64,000 nt of DNA, from positions 480,422-544,421 of the forward strand of contig NZ_DAXW01000009.1 of NCBI RefSeq assembly GCF_002506585.1, read 5' to 3'. How positions within the stretch are numbered: the first letter of the stretch is position 1; the number at the start of each line of letters is the position of its first letter. A program made the position numbers and the translations under genes. Positions 7,363-15,414 of the stretch are shown in pieces. The stretch is from Methanoculleus sp. UBA430 (GTDB lineage Archaea; Halobacteriota; Methanomicrobia; Methanomicrobiales; Methanoculleaceae). The notes below the pieces were generated by a model. The model searched no databases, had not been told where the DNA came from, and saw only the letters and a program-made list of their open reading frames with translations.

Positions 7363-10300
7363 TCACGGAGCCCCCGGATCTTTCAGTCCACCCCTGGGGA
7401 GGTCTGCATGGCATTCGGCGATCGCATACGGCAAGACGGTCACGTCCCCGATCGTCCTTGACCCGTATTCCCCCACCACCTTCACCGTGTAACTGCCGAT
7501 GCCGAGGTAGTGGAAGGTGTGGGGCGTCTTCTCCCCGGTGTCCCGGCCGTAGAGGTGTATCTCGGCACCCGACGGTGTGCTCGAGACGTTAAGCGATCCC
7601 CAGGTGTAGGGTTCGAGGATGACCTTCATCGTGGCGTCGCAGGCGTCCCCACGGTTGTCTGTCAGGAGGAACTCCTGTTCTGCCGGGATATACCCGGGTT
7701 TTGAGACCAGGGCCAGGTGCTTTCCTTCCGATATATTCGTGATGACGTACGGCGTGGCAAAGCCTGTCCGGAACCCGTCGATCGATATCGCCGCACCCGA
7801 CGGCACCGATGTCACGAGAACGCTGCAGGGTGCATCGGAGAATGCGGCGTTCACGGTATCGTTCGACTCGACGGTGGCAGGTATCCTGTAACTCCGGTAA
7901 CCTCCATTGTCGTCGCGAACGGTGATGTACGATCCCCCGACCCCTCTGATATCGACATTCTTCGGGAGCCGGTCGCCCAGGTACCTGCCGTTGATCGAGA
8001 AGGGTTTCCTCGCATACTCATTCGACTCGAAACGGATCGAGCGCACCAGGTCAGGGTTGCCGCTCGTGAACGTCACCGGGGTTATGCTGTTCTTTTCAAC
8101 CCAGGTCAGCTCTCTATCGGACTCGAACGCGATCTTCGTTGCCTGCACCTTGATGGTATGCCGCCCCTCCTTCAGCCCGTAGATAACCACAGGGGTTTTC
8201 TGGTTCGCCTTGTAGTTGTCGACGCGGATCTCCACGCCGTCCGGGGACGATTGGACGTAGACGCCGCCGTGGCAGTTCTGGTTCCAGTCAGGGAGCGGAC
8301 CCGGGGAGGCCGCTCCGGCCGCCGGAAGTTCGATCAGGATCTCGTCGTCGCGATCGAGCGCGATCGCCCGTTCCTCAGGTCCGCCGCTGTCCGTGTACAC
8401 CCGGACGGTATGGTTGCCGCCCGGGAGCGACGCAAAGGCTGCCGGCGTCGTCTTCCCGGTATACTCTCCGTCGAGGTCGACGAGCGCGCCCGGCGGGTCG
8501 GAGAGCACCGAGAGGGTAAACTGCATCCGGGTGATATCGACGGTTGGTACCGGCGCGGGTGTTGCCGGCACCGGATCGGGGGCGAGCACGGGCTCCGGCA
8601 CCGGGGGAGAACCGGCGGGGATGATGCCGAACAAGGCGAAGAACGCCATGACGGCATCGAGTACCCCTGAGAACGGGGCAGACGCCGCCGCGATATGCCC
8701 GAAGGCGAGCATGAGCGGGTTTTCTGTGGTTCCGTCAATTTTTCCCGGCGCACCCGAGACTACGGGGGTGGCCGTCTTCACCGGGGTCGCCGTCGCGGCG
8801 GGGGTGGGCTCGGCCTTCTTCCCGGAGATTGCAAAGAGGGAGAAGCCGGGGGAAGCGGCCTCGTAGGTGTGGGTGCCGTTGACGGTGCCGGTCCACCGGG
8901 TTTTAAGGGGGGTCCAGGTCCTGTTGTATCGGTACAGGGTGAGGTCGTCGATATCGATCCTGTTCTCCCGTATCCAGGTGTCGGGGACGCTGAACCGGAA
9001 CACGGCCTCGTTGACGGTGACGTTTGCGCCGCCGGAGGTGATGTTGTAGTACCGGTAGACCTCTCCGGGCGGTTCGGGGACCTCTTCAGGCAGGCCGGTT
9101 GGTTCGCAGGAGACGGTCAGGTTTTCCGGGATCTCCGGCGCGGAGATGACGATCTCTTCGATGTCGGGCACCCCGGGCCGGAAGGTCCGGTTCTCGAAGA
9201 TCTCTCCGGCGAATTCATCAGGGGTTGCGGTGGTGTTCTCGGGGACCGGGGTGGCGGTCTCAGATGAATCGGAACCCCCGCCGCCGCCACCCGGTACGCT
9301 GCCCGAACTCGCCGTGATGTATTTCGCCCTGGTTACGCTGTTGCTGCCGGCGGGGTAGGCGACCGTCAGGGTGACGTCGTAGGTGCCCGCCGTCTCGTAG
9401 GTGTGGGTCGGGTTCTGTTCGTCGGAGGTTTCGCCGTCGCCGAAGTCCCATTCCCATGCGGTCGGTTTTCCGTCGGAGGCGTCGGTGAAGTCGACGGTCA
9501 GGGGAACGGCGCCCGACGTGACGCTGGCCGTGAAGCCTGCAACTCCGGCGGTCACCGTGTTCTCGGTGCTGTCGCTCCCGGCGGCGTTCGTGACGGTGAG
9601 GGTAACGGTATAGGTGCCGGGGACGGTGTAGGTGTGGACCGGGTTTTTCTCGGTCGAGGTGCTCCCGTCGCCGAAATCCCATTTCCATGTGGTCGGGACG
9701 CCTTCTGATGCGTCGGTGAACCTGACGGCGAGGGGGAGAGCGCCCGAGGTCACGTTCGCGGTGAAGCCGGCAAACGGTGGTTCAGGGGGGTCCTCCTGGC
9801 TGTAGATCCGGATCTCGTTGACCCATTTGGGAGAGGTGCCGGCGGCCGAAGGGTAGTCGCCGCCGTAACACCAGTATTCTTCGCTCCAGCACTCTTTCAT
9901 GTCGGTGTTGCCGAAGACGTGCCAGCCCCAGGGATTCGTGGAGGTGTCGGCGAAGAAGATCAGGCGCATGCCGGCGACGTACCCGGTATCGGGATAGCCC
10001 TGGCCCTGCTCCTTTCCTTTCTCCGCGTCGGGCCCCTCTTTTGCGCCGCTGTACCAGCAGAGGACGGCCGGGCCCTGGCGCGGGTCAGGTTCGTAGATGA
10101 GCGAATAAGGGTAGGATCTTCTGAAACCGTCGCTGCTGCGTACGTTGATCGTGTCTCCTTCTTTCGCGCCGCCGATGTAGTCGCAGATGTCTTTGATGTC
10201 GGTCCCCTTGACCGCCCCGTAGTCTCCCTTGTAGAGGATGCTGATTTTGATGCCCTCATCCGGGTTCCAGGGATCATAGGGTTCGCCGGGACGCTCCTCT

Positions 10301-10551
10301 TCCCAGACTCCTTCAAAGACCGGGCCCTGGTGGTAGTAGCGGGTGACGCCGTCGCCCTGGATCGGGAGGTTCTTCTCCAGCCAGTGATAGTCGACAGTCG
10401 TCTCGTTCAGGACGGTCACCTCATCGTTTGCATACTTTACGACGTGCACCTCGGTGGTGGTGTAACCTGAGGCCAGCACCGGCGCCGGCAGCACGAAGGC
10501 CGCCAGCATCAGCACCACGAGGATGATAATTGCCTGTTCCGATCGTTTCAT
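7363..10551 (-). CDS. Large secreted multidomain protein: SUOX-like, two PKD, PGF-pre-PGF, PEGA repeats
   Basis: A 1062-residue surface protein. Order of parts: signal peptide (1-27), SUOX-like domain (about 30-250), PKD domains (about 260-337 and 340-404), a Gly/Ser/Thr linker, a PGF-pre-PGF-type domain (about 452-579), a hydrophobic segment (about 617-650), then PEGA or PEGA-like repeats (about 674-737, 757-817, 902-967 and 984-1044). PKD and PEGA modules are beta-sandwich spacers or wall-contact modules in archaea. There is no C-terminal membrane helix; the middle hydrophobic segment may anchor it. I chose ATG at 10551 so that the signal peptide starts MKRSEQ. The leader CGAGTTGAATCCC also precedes the paralogue at 18948. 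Binding partner unknown. Confidence 0.85.
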   Translation of the reverse strand: MKRSEQAIIILVVLMLAAFVLPAPVLASGYTTTEVHVVKYANDEVTVLNETTVDYHWLEKNLPIQGDGVTRYYHQGPVFEGVWEEERPGEPYDPWNPDEGIKISILYKGDYGAVKGTDIKDICDYIGGAKEGDTINVRSSDGFRRSYPYSLIYEPDPRQGPAVLCWYSGAKEGPDAEKGKEQGQGYPDTGYVAGMRLIFFADTSTNPWGWHVFGNTDMKECWSEEYWCYGGDYPSAAGTSPKWVNEIRIYSQEDPPEPPFAGFTANVTSGALPLAVRFTDASEGVPTTWKWDFGDGSTSTEKNPVHTYTVPGTYTVTLTVTNAAGSDSTENTVTAGVAGFTASVTSGAVPLTVDFTDASDGKPTAWEWDFGDGETSDEQNPTHTYETAGTYDVTLTVAYPAGSNSVTRAKYITASSGSVPGGGGGGSDSSETATPVPENTTATPDEFAGEIFENRTFRPGVPDIEEIVISAPEIPENLTVSCEPTGLPEEVPEPPGEVYRYYNITSGGANVTVNEAVFRFSVPDTWIRENRIDIDDLTLYRYNRTWTPLKTRWTGTVNGTHTYEAASPGFSLFAISGKKAEPTPAATATPVKTATPVVSGAPGKIDGTTENPLMLAFGHIAAASAPFSGVLDAVMAFFALFGIIPAGSPPVPEPVLAPDPVPATPAPVPTVDITRMQFTLSVLSDPPGALVDLDGEYTGKTTPAAFASLPGGNHTVRVYTDSGGPEERAIALDRDDEILIELPAAGAASPGPLPDWNQNCHGGVYVQSSPDGVEIRVDNYKANQKTPVVIYGLKEGRHTIKVQATKIAFESDRELTWVEKNSITPVTFTSGNPDLVRSIRFESNEYARKPFSINGRYLGDRLPKNVDIRGVGGSYITVRDDNGGYRSYRIPATVESNDTVNAAFSDAPCSVLVTSVPSGAAISIDGFRTGFATPYVITNISEGKHLALVSKPGYIPAEQEFLLTDNRGDACDATMKVILEPYTWGSLNVSSTPSGAEIHLYGRDTGEKTPHTFHYLGIGSYTVKVVGEYGSRTIGDVTVLPYAIAECHADLPRGGLKDPGAP

Positions 10552-10619
10552 GGGATTCAACTCGCGCCTTCGGGTAGATGGGATTTTCAAGCGATGCCGG
10601 GATACGTTGCCCGGAAGTC

Positions 10620-10675
10620 AAATTAGTTTGGTTTACTTAATCGATTTTTCAACGTTGTTAATCTAAATAACTCAT
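10620..10675 (-). promoter_or_regulatory. AT-rich promoter region of the 10551 gene
   Basis: This is the only AT-rich block in the intergenic stretch 10552-10865. It contains GTTTACTTAATCG and TTGTTAATCTAAATAA. A similar GTTTACTTAA-type sequence occurs upstream of the 7023 gene, so it may be a shared promoter element. The exact box is not certain. Confidence 0.35.
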
Positions 10676-10764
10676 CAGGGTTTTCGTAACCTGCGTCTAC
10701 GCCGCTCTTTACCCCCGGAGAGGATCGGAGGCAGGGCGACGACTCGATTGTTTCGGGAGGCCGG

Positions 10765-10791
10765 CCTCCTGCCGGGGTTACCGGCAGGAGG
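10765..10791 (-). terminator. Perfect 11-bp hairpin after the 10866 gene
   Basis: CCTCCTGCCGG (10765-10775) pairs with CCGGCAGGAGG (10781-10791) across a five-base loop. It lies about 75 bases beyond the stop of the minus-strand gene ending at 10866. No T-run follows, so termination is inferred only from position. Confidence 0.4.
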
Positions 10792-10812
10792 AGTCCTGGA
10801 CGCCGGTTAACC

Positions 10813-10839
10813 GGGAGCCCCCTGCCGGAGGGGACTCCC
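10813..10839 (-). terminator. Second GC-rich hairpin after the 10866 gene
   Basis: GGGAGCCCCCT (10813-10823) pairs with AGGGGACTCCC (10829-10839) with one mismatch and a five-base loop. It lies 27 bases from the stop at 10866. With the hairpin at 10765 it forms a double-hairpin 3' region. Confidence 0.4.
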
Positions 10840-10865
10840 GCACGCCGTCACCCAACGTCGTGAGG

Positions 10866-13800
10866 TTACTTCCTCGTGAAGAAGACGTATCCTGCCGCCG
10901 CGATGATGACGATAGTAACGGCGACGAAGGCCAGCGTCGTCGCGGGGAATCCTTCGGCGGGCGGCTCTTCGACCGGCGGTTCTGCCGGAAGCGTCGTCGT
11001 GCCCGCCACGGGCGTTGTCGTCGTCCCGGTGGGTCCGGAGGTTGGTTCGCCGGTGGCCTTCCCGGTTACCGTGATGGCGAAGAGACCGAACGCGTCGGCG
11101 CCGGCAGAGAAGATTGCGTCGCCGCCCTCTTCGCCGAGCACCTCGACCGGGATCTGCCTCCAGCCTTCATCGGTGTGCCGGAAGAGCCCGACCTCTTTCG
11201 CGGTGCATCCCTGCCCCGCGAGCCAGGCGGTCGGCACTGCGAACCGGAGCTGGAGGGCGCTGAAGTTCCCGGCTGCCGCTTTGTAGAGGTTGGTCTCGAT
11301 GTACTGGTAGACCGTGCCTGCCGGGGCTTCGGCATCCCGCGGGAGCGAGCCCTTTTCCACGGTCACCATGACTTCTTCGACATCGTCGTCCGCGGTGAGG
11401 ACGATCGCCGTGATTGCCGTCCTGTCCATCGGGAAGGTGACGCTATCGCCTATCTTGAGGTTGCTTGCCGCACCGACCGATGCCTGGGAACTGCCGCCGC
11501 CGCTGCTCCCGGAGGAGGCGGGGGCCGGCGCGGGACCGGCCACAGCGCCGATCGCGAACGCGGAGAAGCCTTTCGGGGAGACGGCGCTAAAGACCATCAT
11601 GCCGTTCTCCATCCCTTCGTAGGTGGTATTCAGCACCTCGCGGGTGCCGTCGTCGCCCAGCCGGAAGACCCGGACGGCATCGACGCCGCCGTTGGCGTCC
11701 ACCCACGCCGGTGAGGCCGTCAGCCGCAGGACGGCATCGTAGATGGTGTCGTTCCCGGTGAGGTTGGTCTTGGTGAAATAGACCGCGTAGGCGATGCCGA
11801 CGATCTCGAGGTTCTCGTCCTTTGCCGCGAGGACGAACGCCGTATTCGCCGTGTCGCCCGGCTGATCGTAGATCGACGCCGTGATACCGAGCGCGGGGTT
11901 GTAGCCGTTCATCTCGGCCTCAAAGGATACCGAGACGTTGCCGGCGTTGCCGACCGTGGCGTTGACGGGAGCGGACTCCAGGTGGACGCCGGTGACGTTG
12001 CCGGTCGATACGCTGCCGTTGATGGTGAGCCCGTCGGTCCGGATGGTGACGTTGAGGCCGCCGCTCTGCAGGAGGATGTCGTTACCGGTGACGTTGCCGG
12101 TCCCGGCGGTGGCGTTGAAGGTCACCTGCTGCCCGCCGCCCTCTCCGGTAGTGACGTTGACTGCACCATTGCCGAGGGTGAAGTTCTCCGCCGCCTGCGG
12201 GGGTGCCGCCGGGATCTCCTGAACGGTGACGATGCCGGTCGCGCTGCTGCTCCCGGCAGAGTTCGCGGCCGTCAGGGTGACGGTGTAGATGCCCGCGGCC
12301 GTGTAGGTGTGGACCGGGTTCTGCCCGGCGGAGGTCGCCCCGTCGCCGAAGGTCCAGGACCAGGCAGTCGGGTTCCCCGTTGAGGCGTCGGTGAACCGGA
12401 CGGCGAGCGGCACGTTGCCGCTCGTGACGTTTGCCGCAAAGCCGGCAACCGGGGTGGGGCCGGCGGGTTTTTCGGTTACGGTGACGATCTTCGTCGCGCT
12501 GTCGCTCCCGGCGGCATTCGTGACGGTGAGGTTGACGGTGTAGGTGCCCGCGGCCGTGTAGGTGTGGACCGGGTTCTGCCCGGTCGAGGTCGCCCCGTCG
12601 CCGAAGGTCCAGGCCCAGGAGTCCGCACCGGTCGAGGCGTCGGTGAAGGCGACCGCGAGCGGTGCGTCGCCGGACGTGACGTTAGTGGTGAAGTTCGCGA
12701 CCGGTGCAACCGGCCCGGTCGGCTGGAGGTCGACGTGCAGTTCGACGACGTAGATCGAGTTCTCGACCGTCGGGAGGTCCCAGGAGCCGAACTGGCTCGT
12801 GTCGCCGAACCAGATGTAGTAGGTGCCGGACCCGGCGATGTAGCCGTTCAAGGCTTTCTTGAACTTCTTGTCATCACCGGTCCCGATGGTCTCGTAGAAC
12901 TTCCACTTGTAGTCGTCGCCGAAGTTCCGGGTCGGGTAGGTGACGCCGTCCATCGTGAGGGTCAGGAGCGGTTTTCTGTCGCTGTAGCCCGCGTCGCTGT
13001 CGGCGTAGGTATAGGTGTACCCGGCGGCGGCGAGGATGTTGAAGAACGTGTTGCCGCCGTAGCTGACGTTGTCGACGAGGATCGGCTCGTCGGCGTAGAC
13101 CGTGACGGAGGTGTTGAAGATGATCGGGTCGGGTTTGGTGACGACGATATCGGTCTGTGCCGAGGAACTCCCGTGCTCGTTGCTCACCGTCAGGTTGACG
13201 GTGTAGGTGCCGGCCCTGCCGTAGGTGTAGTTAACGTCCTGGCCGGTGACGCTGCCGCCGTCGCCGGTCTCCCAGGTGTAGGTCAGACCGGCACCGGTGG
13301 CGGTTGCCGCGAACTGAACAGGAAGACCGATCTCATAGGTGCTGCCCGGGGCCGGGGAGACGATCGTCACGCCGGTCGGGGCGTCGCCTCCGCCACCGGA
13401 TTCGGTCACGGTGACGATGAGGGTCCGGGCGTTGTTCGTGCGGTTGATGTCCGGGACCTCCGCAGCCGGGTCGACCGCAAGGGCGAGGGTCGTTTCGCCG
13501 GCGGCTGCCGGGGTCCAGGTGAAGGAGACCTTCGCGGTCTCGCCGGGAGCAAGCGCGCCGACGGCGGCGGTGCCGATCCCGGCGGAGCCTGCGGTGAGGG
13601 TCGCGGTGCAGGCGCCGGAGGCGGCATCCCCGATGTTCTCGACGGTCCCGTTGACGCTACAGGCGGTCCCGACGACTGCGCCGCCGGGGACGGTCAGCCC
13701 AACGGCCGCAAGGTCGGCCCGGGGCGGGCGGGTCATGGTGTAGGTCTCAAAGACGCTGCCCGGCGGGTAGACTTCGAGGACGTTGGCGTCGTCGGAGAGC

Positions 13801-15404
13801 CGGGCAACCCTGACGAACCCGGCGACGGCAGTTCCGTTCGGGTGCAGGGTGACCTTCGTGTAGCCGAGGGTGCCCTCGAGGCTGGTCTGGTAGCCTTCGG
13901 GCCTCTCGTCGCCGAGCCGGTAGAGCGGGCCTGCGCCGGTGCCGGCAACGACGTAGTTGATGCCGTCGACGAGGTAGCGCTCGTAGGCGTGGACGTGGCC
14001 GTTGAAGACGGCCGAGACGCCGGCATTCTTCATGGTCTCGCCCCACGTGCGCAGGAGGATCCAGCCCCCTGTGCGTTCGGGGGTGGAGGAGTAGGGCGGG
14101 TGGTGATGGGCGACGAACTTCCAGGCCGCGTCTGAATCCAGGTCGTCTTTGAGCCAGACGGATTCACGGTTGATATCGACCCAGTTGTTGTCGTCGAGGA
14201 TGGCGAATTGGGCGTCCGAACAGGTGAAGGAGTATCGCTGGGGCAACCCGAAATTCTCGTAGTAGGCGGTATGGTTCTTCTCGTGGTTGCCCATCGCGGT
14301 GTAGATGGTGGTGTTTCCGAGCATCCGCCCGCTGTTCCTGAAAAAGTCGTTCCACTCGCCCGCGCTCTCGACGCCGTTGACCTGGTCGCCGGTGTGCAGG
14401 ACGAAGAGCGGGTCCTCATCGGCGATCCGGTCGGCGACGAGCTTGATGTTCGCCGGCCTCTGGGTGTCGCCGTAGACGATGAAGGTGAATCCGCCGTCTT
14501 CGGGGAACGTCCGGAAGGTGTGGTCGCCCGTGGTCGTGTTGCTCGCGGCGACGCGGTAGTGATAGAGGGTGTCGGGGGCGAGGTTCTCAAGCGCGACGCG
14601 GTGGAACGCGGTTTCTGCCGTGTCGGCGACGGATTTCTCGTATCCACCGTTTGCGCTGTAGTAGGCGTCGTCGGCGTACTCGACGGTGCCGGCGACGGGC
14701 TCCTGCGCCATCCAGTTGATGAAGGTCGCCGTCGTGGTGGTGCCGGTGAGGTACGGGCCGCGGACGATCTCTACCCCGCCGATCTCCCGGACGGTGATGA
14801 CCGCCGTCGTGCTGCTGCTCCCGGCGGCGTTCGCGACCGTGAGGTTCGCGGTGTAGGTGCCAGGCGCCGTGTAGGTGTGGGTCGTATTCCGGTCGGTCGC
14901 GTTCGCGCCGTCGCCGAAGTTCCAGGACCAGGCGGTAACGTACCCTGTCGAGGTATCGGTGAACCGGACGGTGAGCGGCGCCGGGCCGGAGGTGACGTTC
15001 GCCGTGAACTTCGCGGTCGGTGCCGTCACGGGCGCCTTAACGGACAGGTCGAGGCGGATCACTGCGCCGGGCGTGAACGGAGCGGTCTGCTCCGCTGCCG
15101 CCCCGGCGACGAAGAACGCTATCGTCTCTCCTTTCAGGTCGGAGGTCGCCGTCACGAGCAGGCGGTTCCCCAGGCTCCAGTCGGGATCGCCGTATCTTCC
15201 GGCATCCGCCACCTCGACGGAGCCGTACGCGGTATCCCCTATCTTCGCGGTGATGACGGTCCCGGCGGGTGCGGGAGAGTCGCCGATCGTTACGTTCCCG
15301 TAGAATTCATGGGGGAGAGCAGGGGGTGCACTCCCGGCCGCCGCCGCCGCACAGGCGATGAGGCTGATGAGGAGGACCAGTGCAATACCGTGCTGTGGTT
15401 TCAC
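10866..15404 (-). CDS. Giant anchored surface phosphatase-like protein with PKD, CARDB, DUF4430-like and PGF-pre-PGF modules
   Basis: A 1512-residue secreted protein. Order: signal peptide; FYGNVTIGDSPAPAGT module shared with the 20113 gene (30-125); PKD (128-208); fibronectin-like lead-in (215-291); purple-acid-phosphatase-like metallophosphoesterase (about 301-551); CARDB (563-668); PKD (678-756); DUF4430-like (760-891); two PKD (896-1061); a beta-rich NVTG repeat region (1068-1291); PGF-pre-PGF (1315-1448); C-terminal helix and FFTRK. Metal motifs seen are YGDTQ, GDQVNG, GNHEKN, HHHPP and GHVHAYER, so the metallophosphoesterase site looks complete. GTG at 15404, with GGTGAG three bases upstream and ten bases after the previous stop, is the preferred start. 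Substrate unknown. Confidence 0.85.
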   Translation of the reverse strand: MKPQHGIALVLLISLIACAAAAAGSAPPALPHEFYGNVTIGDSPAPAGTVITAKIGDTAYGSVEVADAGRYGDPDWSLGNRLLVTATSDLKGETIAFFVAGAAAEQTAPFTPGAVIRLDLSVKAPVTAPTAKFTANVTSGPAPLTVRFTDTSTGYVTAWSWNFGDGANATDRNTTHTYTAPGTYTANLTVANAAGSSSTTAVITVREIGGVEIVRGPYLTGTTTTATFINWMAQEPVAGTVEYADDAYYSANGGYEKSVADTAETAFHRVALENLAPDTLYHYRVAASNTTTGDHTFRTFPEDGGFTFIVYGDTQRPANIKLVADRIADEDPLFVLHTGDQVNGVESAGEWNDFFRNSGRMLGNTTIYTAMGNHEKNHTAYYENFGLPQRYSFTCSDAQFAILDDNNWVDINRESVWLKDDLDSDAAWKFVAHHHPPYSSTPERTGGWILLRTWGETMKNAGVSAVFNGHVHAYERYLVDGINYVVAGTGAGPLYRLGDERPEGYQTSLEGTLGYTKVTLHPNGTAVAGFVRVARLSDDANVLEVYPPGSVFETYTMTRPPRADLAAVGLTVPGGAVVGTACSVNGTVENIGDAASGACTATLTAGSAGIGTAAVGALAPGETAKVSFTWTPAAAGETTLALAVDPAAEVPDINRTNNARTLIVTVTESGGGGDAPTGVTIVSPAPGSTYEIGLPVQFAATATGAGLTYTWETGDGGSVTGQDVNYTYGRAGTYTVNLTVSNEHGSSSAQTDIVVTKPDPIIFNTSVTVYADEPILVDNVSYGGNTFFNILAAAGYTYTYADSDAGYSDRKPLLTLTMDGVTYPTRNFGDDYKWKFYETIGTGDDKKFKKALNGYIAGSGTYYIWFGDTSQFGSWDLPTVENSIYVVELHVDLQPTGPVAPVANFTTNVTSGDAPLAVAFTDASTGADSWAWTFGDGATSTGQNPVHTYTAAGTYTVNLTVTNAAGSDSATKIVTVTEKPAGPTPVAGFAANVTSGNVPLAVRFTDASTGNPTAWSWTFGDGATSAGQNPVHTYTAAGIYTVTLTAANSAGSSSATGIVTVQEIPAAPPQAAENFTLGNGAVNVTTGEGGGQQVTFNATAGTGNVTGNDILLQSGGLNVTIRTDGLTINGSVSTGNVTGVHLESAPVNATVGNAGNVSVSFEAEMNGYNPALGITASIYDQPGDTANTAFVLAAKDENLEIVGIAYAVYFTKTNLTGNDTIYDAVLRLTASPAWVDANGGVDAVRVFRLGDDGTREVLNTTYEGMENGMMVFSAVSPKGFSAFAIGAVAGPAPAPASSGSSGGGSSQASVGAASNLKIGDSVTFPMDRTAITAIVLTADDDVEEVMVTVEKGSLPRDAEAPAGTVYQYIETNLYKAAAGNFSALQLRFAVPTAWLAGQGCTAKEVGLFRHTDEGWRQIPVEVLGEEGGDAIFSAGADAFGLFAITVTGKATGEPTSGPTGTTTTPVAGTTTLPAEPPVEEPPAEGFPATTLAFVAVTIVIIAAAGYVFFTRK

Positions 15405-15414
15405 CTTCTCACCT

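Noticed and set aside
12564..14135. A 523-residue open frame on the plus strand across the phosphatase-like gene
   Set aside because: Same reason: shadow of the minus-strand PKD-rich gene; low complexity without family motifs.
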